A stretch of DNA of 64,000 bases, taken from the NCBI GenBank assembly GCA_002291465.1, contig CP021238.1, forward strand, positions 1,302,001-1,366,000, read 5' to 3'. The stretch's first letter is position 1. Every line of letters begins with the position of its first letter. A program made the translations under genes and the position numbers. The notes beneath the pieces are model-generated. The model ran no database searches. It had not been told where the DNA came from and saw only the letters and a program-made list of their open reading frames with translations. Positions 8,376 to 18,077 of the stretch are shown piece by piece. Source of the DNA: Mycobacterium lepraemurium (GTDB taxonomy: Bacteria; Actinomycetota; Actinomycetes; Mycobacteriales; Mycobacteriaceae).

Positions 8376-10076
8376 ATGACCCGCCCGGACAGCTCGACTG
8401 AGGCTGCCTCCCCGACATTTGCCGACCTGCAGATCCACCCCTCGGTTTTGCGGGCGATCGCCGACGTCGGCTACGAGACGCCCACCGGCATCCAGGCCGC
8501 GACCATCCCGGCGTTGATGGCGGGTTCCGACGTCGTCGGGCTGGCCCAGACCGGCACCGGCAAGACGGCCGCGTTCGCGATCCCGATCCTGTCCAAGATC
8601 GACGTCGCCAGCACCGCCACCCAGGCGCTGGTGCTGGCGCCCACTCGGGAGCTGGCGTTGCAGGTGGCCGAGGCGTTCGGCCGCTACGGCGCGCATCTGT
8701 CGAAGATCAACGTGCTGCCGATCTACGGCGGCTCCTCCTACGCCGTGCAGCTGGCCGGATTGAAACGCGGCGCCCACGTGGTGGTCGGCACGCCGGGCCG
8801 GGTGATCGACCACCTCGAGCGCGGCACGCTGGACCTGTCGCACGTCGACTACCTGGTGCTCGACGAGGCCGACGAGATGCTCACCATGGGGTTTGCCGAA
8901 GAGGTCGACCGCATCCTGTCCGAGACCCCGGAATACAAGCAGGTCGTGCTGTTCTCGGCGACCATGCCGCCCGCGATCCGCAAGCTCACCGCCAAGTATC
9001 TGCACGATCCCCTCGAGGTCAGCACCAAAGCGAAAACCACGACCGCCGAGAACATTTCGCAGCGCTACATCCAGGTCGCCGGCCCGCGCAAAATGGACGC
9101 GCTGACCCGGGTGCTGGAGGTCGAGCCGTTCGAGGCGATGATCGTGTTCGGCCGGACCAAACAGGCTACCGAGGAGGTCGCCGAAAGGCTCAGGGCGCGC
9201 GGCTTCTTGGCGGCCGCGATCAACGGGGACATCCCGCAGGGCCAGCGTCAGCGGACCGTCGCCGCCCTCAAGGACGGCAGCATCGACATCCTGGTCGCCA
9301 CCGGCGTGGCCGCCCGCGGCCTGGACGTCGAACGGATCTCACACGTGCTCAACTACGACATCCCGCACGACACCGAGTCCTACGTGCACCGGATCGGGCG
9401 CACCGGCCGGGCGGGACGCTCGGGAACCGCGCTGCTGTTCGTCTCCCCGCGAGAACGCCACCTGCTCAAGGCCATTGAGAAGGCGACCCGCCGGCCGCTC
9501 ACCGAAGCCGAGCTCCCCACCGTCGAGGACGTCAATGCCCAGCGGGTGGCCAAGTTCGCTGACACCATCACCGCCGGGCTCGGCGCTCCCGGCATCGATC
9601 TGTTCCGCAAGTTGGTTCAGGACTATGAATGCGAGCACGACGTCCCGATGGCCGACATCGCCGCCGCGCTGGCCGTGCAGTCACGCGACGGCGAGGAGTT
9701 CCTGATGGCGCCCGAACCGCCGCGGGAGCGACGCGAACGGCACACCGAACGGTGCGAGCGCACCGAGAAACCCAGGAGCACAAGGCCGTTGGTCACCTAC
9801 CGCATCGCGGTGGGCAAAGGGCACAAGATCGGTCCGGGCGCGATCGTGGGCGCCATCGCCAACGAGGGCGGGCTGCATCGCAGCGATTTCGGCCACATCG
9901 CCATCGGCCCCGACTTCTCGCTGGTGGAGTTGCCGGCCAAGCTGCCCAAGTCGACGCTGAAAAAGCTTGAGCAGACCCGCATCTCCGGAGTGCTGATCAA
10001 CCTGCAGCCGGACCGGGCGGCGGCCAAGGCGCGCGGCCGGGACGGCGGGAAACCACGCAGGAAATACGGCGGATGA
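8376..10076 (+). CDS. deaD: DEAD-box ATP-dependent RNA helicase
   Basis: A 566-residue RNA helicase that unwinds structured RNA and aids ribosome assembly and mRNA turnover. All motifs are visible: Q motif (YETPTGIQAATIP), Walker A AQTGTGKT, PTREL, TPGR, DEAD (VLDEADEM), SAT, and C-terminal RGLD and HRIGRTGRAG. After about residue 470 comes a CsdA/DbpA-type RNA-binding domain (VTYRIAVGKGHKIGPGAIVGAI) and a basic tail ending RRKYGG. It is divergent from lprE and overlaps the next gene by four bases (ATGA). Position equals Rv1253. Intact, in contrast to many neighbours. Confidence 0.96.
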   Translation: MTRPDSSTEAASPTFADLQIHPSVLRAIADVGYETPTGIQAATIPALMAGSDVVGLAQTGTGKTAAFAIPILSKIDVASTATQALVLAPTRELALQVAEAFGRYGAHLSKINVLPIYGGSSYAVQLAGLKRGAHVVVGTPGRVIDHLERGTLDLSHVDYLVLDEADEMLTMGFAEEVDRILSETPEYKQVVLFSATMPPAIRKLTAKYLHDPLEVSTKAKTTTAENISQRYIQVAGPRKMDALTRVLEVEPFEAMIVFGRTKQATEEVAERLRARGFLAAAINGDIPQGQRQRTVAALKDGSIDILVATGVAARGLDVERISHVLNYDIPHDTESYVHRIGRTGRAGRSGTALLFVSPRERHLLKAIEKATRRPLTEAELPTVEDVNAQRVAKFADTITAGLGAPGIDLFRKLVQDYECEHDVPMADIAAALAVQSRDGEEFLMAPEPPRERRERHTERCERTEKPRSTRPLVTYRIAVGKGHKIGPGAIVGAIANEGGLHRSDFGHIAIGPDFSLVELPAKLPKSTLKKLEQTRISGVLINLQPDRAAAKARGRDGGKPRRKYGG

Positions 10077-11212
10077 CGCTGTCGGAAGAACAAGACGCCC
10101 AGGGCGGGCTCGAGCAGACCTCTCGCGTCGACCGGGTCGCCTCGCTGACCGGGGTCCGTGCGGTCGCCGCGCTGCTCGTCGTCGGTACCCACGCGGCCTA
10201 CACCACCGGTAAGTACACGTACGGGTATTGGGGGCTGGTGGGTTCCCGGATGGAGATCGGGGTGCCCATCTTCTTCGTGCTCTCGGGCTACCTGCTGTTC
10301 CGGCCGTGGGTGAAGTCGGCGGCCACCGGCGGCCCGCCGCCGTCGCTGAGTCGCTATGCGTGGCACCGGGTTCGGCGCATCATGCCCGCCTACGTCATCA
10401 CGGTGCTGTTCACCTACGTGCTGTACCACCTCCGCGAGGCGGGTCCCAATCCCGGGCACAGCTGGCTGGGTCTGGCGCGCAACCTGACCCTGACCCAGAT
10501 CTACTGCAACGGCTACCTGGGCAAGTATCTGCATCAGGGGCTGACCCAGATGTGGAGCCTGGCCGTGGAGGCGTCCTTCTACGTCATCCTGCCGCTGCTG
10601 GCCTACCTGCTGCTGGTGCTGATCTGCCGGCGGCAGTGGCAGCCGAAGCTGGTGCTGGGCGCGCTGGCGGGGCTGGCGTTGATCAGCCCGGCGTGGCTGG
10701 TGCTGGTGCACACCGATCACTGGTTTCCCGACGGCGCCCGGCTGTGGCTGCCCACCTACCTGGCCTGGTTCCTGGCCGGCATGATGCTGACGGTGCTGCA
10801 GGAAATGGGCGCGCGCGCCTACGGTTTCGTGGCCATCCCGCTGGCGGTGGTCAGTTATTTCATCGTCTCCACCCCGATCGCCGGTGCCCCCACGACGTCA
10901 CCGGCCACGCTGAGCGAGGCGTTGTTCAAGACCTGCTTCTACGCCGTGATCGCCGCTCTCGCCGTGGCGCCGCTGGCGCTGGGCGATCACAGGTGGTATT
11001 CGCGGCTGCTGGCCAGCCGCCCGATGGTGTGGCTGGGGGAGATCTCCTACGAGATCTTCCTGATCCATTTGATCACCATGGAATTCGCGATGGACTACAT
11101 CGTCGGCGCCCGCGTCTACACCGGCTCGATGCTGAACCTGTTCGTCGCGACGCTGGTCCTGACGATCCCGTTGGCGTGGCTGCTACACCGGTTCACCCGG
11201 GTGCGCGACTGA
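10073..11212 (+). CDS. Acyltransferase 3 family membrane protein
   Basis: A 379-residue integral membrane acyltransferase (Rv1254-like). The N-terminal signature with an active-site-type His is present (LTGVRAVAALLVVGTHAAYTT), followed by about ten hydrophobic segments and the conserved basic motif RYAWHRVRRIMPAY. Such proteins O-acylate sugars, lipids or peptidoglycan at the membrane. ATG 10073 lies in the ATGA overlap with deaD, so the two are probably co-transcribed. A basic tail (LLHRFTRVRD) follows the last segment. The acceptor cannot be told from sequence. Intact. Confidence 0.9.
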   Translation: MTLSEEQDAQGGLEQTSRVDRVASLTGVRAVAALLVVGTHAAYTTGKYTYGYWGLVGSRMEIGVPIFFVLSGYLLFRPWVKSAATGGPPPSLSRYAWHRVRRIMPAYVITVLFTYVLYHLREAGPNPGHSWLGLARNLTLTQIYCNGYLGKYLHQGLTQMWSLAVEASFYVILPLLAYLLLVLICRRQWQPKLVLGALAGLALISPAWLVLVHTDHWFPDGARLWLPTYLAWFLAGMMLTVLQEMGARAYGFVAIPLAVVSYFIVSTPIAGAPTTSPATLSEALFKTCFYAVIAALAVAPLALGDHRWYSRLLASRPMVWLGEISYEIFLIHLITMEFAMDYIVGARVYTGSMLNLFVATLVLTIPLAWLLHRFTRVRD

Positions 11213-11399
11213 GCCGCCGGGCGCCCGCCGTGCGCACCCTTCGTCACATGGGCCGCAGCAGCCTCTCCGAGAGCGGACAGGCGATGTGCCCGCCTCACAG
11301 CGACAAGTCGGTTACGGGTGCGGGCGCACCAACAGGTTGTCGCTCAGAGGCGGGCACATCGACCACCGGCTGCGGGCCGGCCCGACGCGACCTGCGGGC

Positions 11400-11980
11400 T
11401 TAGCCGCGGGCGGACACCGGTGTCACGATCGGGACGACGAACTCTTCGATCATCGCCCGCTCGTCGGCCTCGTCCTGTCCGGGAAACAGCAGCAGCGACG
11501 TGATCACCCGGACCACCCAGCGTGCCCGGCACTCGGCGCCGGCGGGCTCTTCCGGGCCCAGCGAGCCGACGAACGCGGCGGCCAGGGCGGTGATCACCTC
11601 GGAGTGTTCGGCCAGCTCACCGGCGATGGGCGGGCGGGTGACGGCGAACCCCGACGCCAGCGCGGGGTTGCCGCGGACCATCCGCAAGGTGGTGGTGATG
11701 CTCGCGGTCAGCCGCTGGCGGGGCTCGTCGATGCCGTCGATCTGTTCCATGATCGCCCGGCCCAGCCGGTTGGCCTCGCGGTGCGCAGCGCCTCCCGGTT
11801 CTCGAAGTACCGGTACAGTGTGGCGCGGGAACACCCTGCGGCTCTGGCGATTTCGTTCATGCCGATGGATTCCGAATCGCGCTGGGTGTAGAGCTCCTGG
11901 GCCGCGTCGAGGATCCGGTCGACGGCCGCCTCGTTGCGGTGTCCGGAAAGCCAGTCGGTGCTCCTGCGCGCGCCGGGCAT
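11400..11980 (-). pseudogene. TetR regulator (Rv1255c-like), frameshifted
   Basis: A TetR-family regulator of about 193 residues read in two frames. The N-terminal DNA-binding part (NEAAVDRILDAAQELY, then MNEIARAAGCSRATLYRYFENREALR) begins at ATG 11980, overlapping the cyp130 stop by ATGA. Near 11790 the frame changes, and the ligand domain continues as EANRLGRAIMEQIDGI to VSARG. The synteny partner Rv1255c sits beside cyp130 in M. tuberculosis and presumably controls it. A truncated product would keep the helix-turn-helix but lose dimerisation. The likely operator is at 13202-13227 upstream of cyp130. Confidence 0.82.
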
Positions 11981-13221
11981 CAGGACTTCACCCGGATCGG
12001 CACCGACAGCGGTTGCCGGACGTAGTTGCCGCCGGCCCACACGATGCCCGACTCGTCCACCTCGAAGTCGGGGCAGCGGGCCAGCAGTTCGGTCAGCGCG
12101 ACCCGCGACTGCATCCGCGCGGCGGCCGCGCCCAGGTAATGGTGCGCGCCGTGGCTGAACGTCAGGATGTTGCGCGGGCAGCGGGCGACGTCGAGTTCGC
12201 CGGCGTCGGGCCTGTACTGGCGTTCGTCGCGGTTGGCCGACCCGTACAGCAGCAGCACCCGGCGCCCGGCCGGGATGGTGGTCCGGCCGATCGTCACGTC
12301 CCGGGTGGTGGTGCGGGCCAGTCCCTGCATCGGCGAGGTCAGCCGCAGCAGCTCCTCGACAGCGTCGGGGATCAGCTCCGGCTCGTCGACTAGCCGCTGC
12401 CGCTGGTCGGGCCGCTGGTGCAGCAACGGCATTGACCCGCCCAGCATTCCGGTGGTGGTGTCGTTGCCGCCGGTGACCATGGTGAACGTGAAGGCCAGCA
12501 CCGACAGGGTGCCGGCGATGTCGCTGTCGGCGCCCACCCCGGCGGACACCAGATGCGAGATGGTGTCGTCCTCGGGGTCGGTCCGGCGCCGCTCGATCAG
12601 CCCGGTGAAGTAGGCCATCATCGACGTGACCGCATCGCCCGCACTGCCCAGCGCGCCGGCGACACCGCCGTCGGCCGTGTTGGCCGCCACGATGGCCTCG
12701 GTCCAGCCGTCGAATTGTGCCCGATCTTCCTCGGGCACACCGAGATAGTGGACGACGACCATCGACGGCAGCGGTTTGAACAGCTCGGCGACGATGTCCC
12801 CGCCGCCGGCCGCGCGCAGTCGTTCGATGCGCTCGACCACGAAGTCGCGCACCTTGGGCTCCACCGCCTCGACCTGCCGCGGCGTGAAGCCGCGCGACAC
12901 CAGCTTGCGAAACTCGGTATGCACCGGCGGGTCCTGCATCAAGAACGGCGGATTGTCTTGCGCCCAATGAGTTCCAGGTCGTCATAGTTGACCGCCAAAC
13001 CCTTCGCCGAGGAGAAGGTTTCGTGGTCGGCGGGCCGCGGCCCACACGTCGGCGTGCCGGGACAGCACGTAGTAGTCGTGCTCCGGGCGTTTCGGTGGGA
13101 CGACGTGGTGCACCGGGTCGTGGTCACGCAGCGCGCGGTACATCGGCCACGGGTCGGCCCAGGTGTCGGCGTTGGGAAACTCGAACGCCACCGGCACGTT
13201 GTGAGACACAGTCGATATCAT
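11980..13221 (-). pseudogene. cyp130: Cytochrome P450 CYP130 homologue, broken
   Basis: A P450 of about 410 residues matching CYP130 (Rv1256c) by sequence type and neighbours. It is read in three frames, with breaks near 13025 and 12960. The main body runs from MQDPPVHTEFRKLVSRGF to VPIRVKS. The I-helix (FTMVTGGNDTTTGM) and the ExxR region (DAVEELLRL) are intact. The heme loop reads FSHGAHHYLG, so the Cys that ligates heme iron is Tyr (TAC). Even with frameshifts corrected it would not be a normal P450. It is followed by and coupled to the broken tetR gene. The nominal start at 13221 lies inside an inverted repeat, so the true start may be the GTG a few codons later. Confidence 0.9.
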
Positions 13222-13227
13222 GTCTCA
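13202..13227 (-). promoter_or_regulatory. Inverted-repeat operator at cyp130 start
   Basis: A perfect 7-base inverted repeat, TGAGACA-N12-TGTCTCA, spans the start region of cyp130. Size and symmetry fit a TetR-family operator, and the tetR gene is the next gene of the same operon, so autoregulation is the simple reading. Binding is inferred. Confidence 0.6.
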
Positions 13228-13275
13228 TTCGTACGACAGTCGGGGGGGGCTGTGTCAACCCCGCCGTGGCGTCCC

Positions 13276-13329
13276 GTCACGCTGGCGTGACGCTCGGCGG
13301 GCGAAGTCACGCTGGCGTGACGCTCGGCG
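13276..13329. repeat. Two 24-base direct repeats, each with a palindrome
   Basis: GTCACGCTGGCGTGAC plus CGCTCGGCG occurs at 13276-13299 and again at 13306-13329, a period of 30 bases. Each copy contains a 7-base inverted repeat (GTCACGC/GCGTGAC) around two bases. It lies between the FAD-linked oxidase stop and the cyp130 promoter. It may be a terminator, an operator pair or a mycobacterial intergenic repeat; only two copies are seen. Confidence 0.75.
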
Positions 13330-13348
13330 CCAACTTGGCAACAACAGC

Positions 13349-14716
13349 TCAGATCCCCGAGCCGGGGTTCAAGATGCCCTGCGGGTCCAGCGCCTGCTTG
13401 ATCCGCCGGTTGAGGTCCATCACCTCGGGCCCCAGGTAGCCGGCCAGCCAGGGCCGCTTCAGCCGGCCGACGCCGTGCTCGCCGGTGATGGTGCCGCCGA
13501 GGCCGACGGCCAGGTCCATGATCTCGCCGAACGCCAGGTGTGCGCGCTCGGTTATGTCGGCATCGGCGGGGTCGTAGACGATCAATGGGTGGGTGTTGCC
13601 GTCGCCGGCGTGGGCGATCACCGAGATCATCAGGTCACGTTCGGCGGCGATGGCCGCGATCCCGGTGACCAGCCGGCCCAGCGCCGGAAGCGGCACCCCG
13701 ACGTCTTCGAGCAGCAACGACCCCTTGGCCTCCACGGCCGGAATGCAGAACCGGCGGGCGACGACGAACGCCTCGCCCTCGTCCGGGTCGTCGGTCGAAA
13801 ACACTTCCGTCGCAGCGTTTTCCGCGAACACCTTGGCCATGATCTCGGCGTCCTCGCTGCAGGCGCGGCCACGCTCGTCGGACCCGGCCACCAGCATCGC
13901 GGCCGCGCCGCGGTCCAGGTCCATCCGCAGGGTGTCCTCGATGGCGTTGATCGCGACGGAGTCCATGAACTCCAGCGTCGACGGGCGCAGCTGCCCGGTG
14001 ACGCCGAGCACCGCGCCGACCGCATCCTCGACCGTGGCGAAGCTGGCCACCACGACGCTGGAGGTGTTCTGCTTGGGCACCAGCCGCAGCGTCACCTCGG
14101 TGATGACGCCCAGGGTGCCCTCGCTGCCGACGAACAGCTTTGTCAACGACAGCCCCGCGACGTCCTTGAGCCGCGGGCCGCCGAGCCGAACGACGGTGCC
14201 GTCGGCCAGCACCACCTGCATGCCCAGCACGTAGTCGGTGGTCACGCCGTACTTCACGCAGCACAGGCCCCCGGCGTTGGTGGCGATGTTGCCGCCGATG
14301 CTGCAGATCTCGAACGACGACGGGTCCGGCGGATACCACAGGCCGTGCTCGGCGGCCGCCTTCTTCACCTCGGCGTTGAACAGCCCCGGCTGGCAGACCG
14401 CCGTGCGGGTCACCGGGTCGACGGTGATGTCGCGCATCTTCTCCGTCGAGAGCACGATGCCGTTGTCCAGGGCAGTCGCCCCGCCGGACAGGCCGCTGCC
14501 GGCCCCGCGGGTGACCACCGGGACGCCGTGCGCGCTCGCCCAGCGCAGCACGGTCTGCACCTCCTCGGTGCGCCAGGGCCGCACCACGGCCAGCGGTTTT
14601 CCGGCCGACGGGTCGAACGCGCGGTCCTGGCGGTAGCCCTCGATCACCGTCGGGTCGGTGACCACAGTCCCGTCGGGCAGGTCGGCGATCAGGCTGGCCA
14701 AGGCTTCGGAGCTCAC
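13349..14716 (-). CDS. FAD-linked oxidase, GlcD/lactate dehydrogenase type
   Basis: A 455-residue flavoprotein with an N-terminal FAD-binding PCMH domain (VVRPWRTEEVQTVLRWA, then VTRGAGSGLSGGA and the SIGGNIATNAGG loop) and a C-terminal FAD-oxidase domain ending with the family motif GTITGEHGVGRLKR. Relatives oxidise glycolate, D-lactate or other 2-hydroxy acids. It corresponds to Rv1257c in position. GTG 14716 starts MSSEALASL. It lies 20 bases downstream of tap on the same strand. Substrate is unknown; cytosolic or membrane-associated. Intact. Confidence 0.9.
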   Translation of the reverse strand: MSSEALASLIADLPDGTVVTDPTVIEGYRQDRAFDPSAGKPLAVVRPWRTEEVQTVLRWASAHGVPVVTRGAGSGLSGGATALDNGIVLSTEKMRDITVDPVTRTAVCQPGLFNAEVKKAAAEHGLWYPPDPSSFEICSIGGNIATNAGGLCCVKYGVTTDYVLGMQVVLADGTVVRLGGPRLKDVAGLSLTKLFVGSEGTLGVITEVTLRLVPKQNTSSVVVASFATVEDAVGAVLGVTGQLRPSTLEFMDSVAINAIEDTLRMDLDRGAAAMLVAGSDERGRACSEDAEIMAKVFAENAATEVFSTDDPDEGEAFVVARRFCIPAVEAKGSLLLEDVGVPLPALGRLVTGIAAIAAERDLMISVIAHAGDGNTHPLIVYDPADADITERAHLAFGEIMDLAVGLGGTITGEHGVGRLKRPWLAGYLGPEVMDLNRRIKQALDPQGILNPGSGI

Positions 14717-14736
14717 CGCCTGATCCTAAGCCCGCC

Positions 14737-15988
14737 TCACGGACCCGGGTCGTCGGCGAACTGCGGTGCCCGGTCCAGTTCGCGCAGCGACGGCAGGCCG
14801 CAGGCCACGACACCGATCGTCAGGATCGGCACCGCCAAGGTCAAAAAGGTGGCCTTCAGGCCGGCGGCGTCGGCCAGCGGGCCGGCGACCAGCAGGCCCA
14901 GCAGCCCCGCCGCGTAGGTCAGTCCGGCCATCACCCTGACCACCCGGCCCCGCAGGTGATGCGGCGCCCGGGTCTGCATGACGAAGTTGTAGATCGGCTG
15001 GATCGGGCCGTACACCACGCCGGTGACCGCGCACAGCCCCAGGATCACGGGCAACGGCGGCAGCACCGCGATACCGGCCGTCGTCGCCCCAAGGTGAGCG
15101 TCGCCGTCAGCACCGCCGTCCGCCGCCGCAGCCGTGCTGACAGCACGGCATAGCCCAGCGCGCCCGCCACCCTGCCCAGCGCCAGCGCCAGCGCCATCAG
15201 CGCCAACCCAACTGGGCCAGCTGGTGCTGATCGGCGAAATACTTTGGGAACAACACGCTTTCCATCGGCAGGTACAGCGCGGTCACGGCCAGGTCGATCA
15301 GCCCCAGCGTGCGCAGCACCCGCAGGTTCCAGACGAACCGTACGCCCTCGGCGATGCCGGTCACCAGCCCGACCGGGCGGGTCGCCCGCGGCGGTTTGCC
15401 GGCACCTTCGAGCCGTAGCGCCCCAATTGCCAAGAAGGACAAGGCGAAACAACCCGCTGTCACCCACATCGTGTTTATGCCGCCCAGTGTGGCGATCAGC
15501 AAGCCGCCCAGCCCCGGGCCCACGATGAAAGCCAGGTTCAGCATCGCCTCCTAGCTGCTGTTGGTGCGGTCCAGCGACCAGCCGGCCCGCGCGGCGGCCT
15601 CGGGCAGCATGGACTGGCGCGCCGTCATCCCGGCCGGGTCGAAAGCGGCCGCGCAGAAGGCCAATACGGCCAGCTCGGCGACGTCGATGGCTGCGGCGCC
15701 GAAGATCCAGGCGGTCAGCGGCACCGCCGTCATCGCCGCACCGGACAGCCAATCGCAGACCAGCGACAACCGCCGGCACCCGAAGAAGTCGACCGCGGTG
15801 CCCGCGATCAATGTGGCGAGCACCAACGGCAGGGTCATAGCCGCGGCCACGATCGACGCTCGGTGGCGCTGTGCCGGTGCTGCAACGCGAGCCACGGGAA
15901 GGCGACGATCGATACGCCGGTGCCCGCCGTCGCAAGCAGCGTTGCGAATCAAGATCAAAAGGGCCGGGCCGCGGCTCGTGTCAGGCAT
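14737..15988 (-). pseudogene. tap: Tap-type MFS drug efflux pump, broken
   Basis: A major facilitator of about 415 residues matching Tap (Rv1258c), which exports tetracycline, aminoglycosides and other drugs in M. tuberculosis. The N-terminal part runs from ATG 15988 ([14 protein letters not shown]), then leaves and regains frame around 15860-15930. An in-frame TAG at 15551-15553 interrupts SLDRTNSS-EAMLNLAFIVGPG, probably from a Tyr codon. A further shift near 15200 leads into the last part (VILGLCAVTGVVYGPIQPIY to FADDPGP). It is the first gene of the strand run tap, FAD oxidase, cyp130, tetR. It cannot make a full transporter. Confidence 0.87.
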
Positions 15989-16059
15989 GGGGATCGCGGG
16001 GAGAATGTAAACGCATACCCTGGGCGGCGGCCACTGAATTTCGTGGTGGCCGGCCGCGA

Positions 16060-16887
16060 ATGCAGGATGCTGGTGTGCTCGAGCATCCGCGTACCGGCCA
16101 GGCGTTCGACTCGCCGGTGCCGGCCGGTAGCGGATGGCCGGGGGATCCGGCCATCCCGCAGACCCCGGTGGCCGCCGATGCCGATCAGGTGATCGCGCTG
16201 GCCCGCCACGCCGGCGCGATTCCCGAACTCGACGCGCTGGTCAGCGTGTGCCGGGCCTGCCCGCGGCTGGTCGGGTGGCGCGAGGAGGTCGCGGTGGTCA
16301 AACGCCGCGCCTTCGCCGACCAACCGTATTGGGGCCGGCCGGTGCCCAGCTGGGGATCGGTGCGGCCCCGGCTGCTGATCGTCGGGTTGGCGCCCGCCGC
16401 GCACGGCGCCAACCGGACCGGCCGGATGTTCACCGGCGACCGCTCGGGCGACCAGTTGTACGCGGCGCTGTACCGGGCCGGTCTGGTGAACCAGCCGACC
16501 AGTGTCGACGCGGCGGATGGGTTGCGCACCAAGCACATTCGCATCGTCGCACCGGTGCACTGTGCCCCGCCGGCCAATGCCCCGACGCCCGTCGAGCGGG
16601 ACACCTGCTGGCCCTGGCTGCAGGCCGAATGGCGGCTGATCTCCGAGCATGTCCGGGTGGTGGTGGCCCTGGGCGGCTTCGGCTGGCAGATCGCGCTGCG
16701 GCTGCCGGGCGTGCCGGCCGCGCGCAAGCCCCGGTTCGGGCACGGCGTCGTCGCCGAGCTGGCGCCCGGTGTGCGGCTGCTCGGCTGCTACCACCCCAGC
16801 CAGCAGAACATGTTCACCGGTAGGTTGACACCAGCAATGCTCGACGACGTCTTCCGCGACGCAAAAGGACTGGCGGGGATCAAGTGA
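16060..16887 (+). CDS. udgB: Uracil-DNA glycosylase, family 5 (UdgB)
   Basis: A 275-residue DNA repair enzyme that removes uracil, and in family 5 also hypoxanthine, from DNA. It has the iron-sulfur cysteines (CRACPRL near the N-terminus; HCAPPANAP...RDTCWPW later), the motif [19 protein letters not shown] and the C-terminal motif [15 protein letters not shown]. It corresponds to Rv1259. The start is uncertain: ATG 16060 gives [10 protein letters not shown], while GTG 16075 (VLEHPRTG) is also reasonable and has AGGA upstream. It is seven bases before the monooxygenase start. Intact. It keeps a repair function while much of its surroundings decays. Confidence 0.9.
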   Translation: MQDAGVLEHPRTGQAFDSPVPAGSGWPGDPAIPQTPVAADADQVIALARHAGAIPELDALVSVCRACPRLVGWREEVAVVKRRAFADQPYWGRPVPSWGSVRPRLLIVGLAPAAHGANRTGRMFTGDRSGDQLYAALYRAGLVNQPTSVDAADGLRTKHIRIVAPVHCAPPANAPTPVERDTCWPWLQAEWRLISEHVRVVVALGGFGWQIALRLPGVPAARKPRFGHGVVAELAPGVRLLGCYHPSQQNMFTGRLTPAMLDDVFRDAKGLAGIK

Positions 16888-16893
16888 GTTGTC

Positions 16894-18021
16894 ATGTCTG
16901 ACGTGCTGGTGTCCGGTGCCAGCGTGGCCGGTACGGCGGCGGCCTTTTGGCTTGGGCGCCATGGCCATTCGGTGACCGTGGTGGAGCGCCATCGCGGGCC
17001 GCGACCGGGTGGTCAGGTCATCGACGTGCGCGGGCCGGCGCTGGGCGTGCTGGAGCGCATGGGGCTGCTGGCCGCCGCGGCGAAGCGCAAGACGCAGATC
17101 CGGGGCTCCTCGGTCGTCGACCGGGACGGCAACGAGCTGTCCCGGGACACCGAAGCCGCGATTTCTGGCCCCACCAGCGGGCCGATCGAGGGCCCCGACA
17201 TCGAGTTGTTGCGCGACGACTTGGTCGAATTGCTTTAAGGCGCAAGCCAATGGACCGCCGAGTACCTGTTCGACGACACCATCACCGCGCTCGACGACCG
17301 GGCCGCGGCGGTCCGCGTAAGCTTCGAGCGCGCCGCCCCGCGCGATTTCGACCTGGTGATCGGCGCCGACGGCCTGCACTCCAACGTGCGGCGACTGGTG
17401 TTCGGGCCGGAAGACGAGTTCATCGAGCGGTTGGGCACGCACGCGGCGATCTTCACCGCGCCCAATTTCCTGGGCCTGGACTACTGGCAGATGTGGCACT
17501 ACGGGGACTCCACCATGGCCGGGGTGTACAGCGCCCGCGACAACGCCGAGGCCCGGGCCATGCTGGGCTTCATGGACGCCGAGCTGCGCCTCGACTACCG
17601 CGACACCGAGGCGCAATTCGCCGAGCTGGAGCGGCGGATGGCCGGCGAGGGGTGGGTGCGCCCGCAGCTGCTGGAGTACATGCGGACCGCGCCGGACTTC
17701 TACTTCGACGAAATGTCGCAGGTCAAGATGGACCGCTGGTCGCGCGGCCGGGTGGCGCTGGTCGGCGACGCCGGGTACTGCTGCTCGCCGCTGTCCGGGC
17801 AGGGCACCAGCGTCGCGCTGCTGGGCGCCTACATCCTGGCCGGTGAGCTGAAGACGGCCGGTGAGAACCATGAAGCCGGTTTCGCCAACTATCACCGCGA
17901 GTTCGCCGACTACGTCCAGCGCAACCAATGGCTGGTGGTGGACAACATCCCGGGTGGCGCGCCGATACCGCAGGAGGTGTTCGAGCGCATCGTCGCCTCG
18001 ATCACGCTCAAGGACTACTGA
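16894..18021 (+). pseudogene. FAD-dependent monooxygenase with in-frame stop
   Basis: A class A flavoprotein monooxygenase of 375 codons matching Rv1260. It has the FAD GxGxxG-type motif (SGASVAGTAAAFWLG), the RDDLV segment, the DG motif (FDLVIGADGLHSNVR) and the GDAGYCCSPLSGQG FAD-ribityl motif. The only defect seen is a TAA at 17236-17238 between VELL and GASQW, in the same frame as both flanks, where a Tyr codon (TAC) is likely ancestral. Because both sides stay in one frame, this is a substitution rather than an indel artefact. A 114-residue fragment would result unless the stop is read through. Confidence 0.92.
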
Positions 18022-18077
18022 TCCTCGGGTGCCCGCGCGCCGGGAAGGTTTGCCGGCGCCGGCGCGTTGATGCCAGC

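Noticed and set aside
13276-13329. Possible CRISPR array from the 30-base periodic repeat
   Set aside because: Only two copies, six bases between them, and no cas genes.
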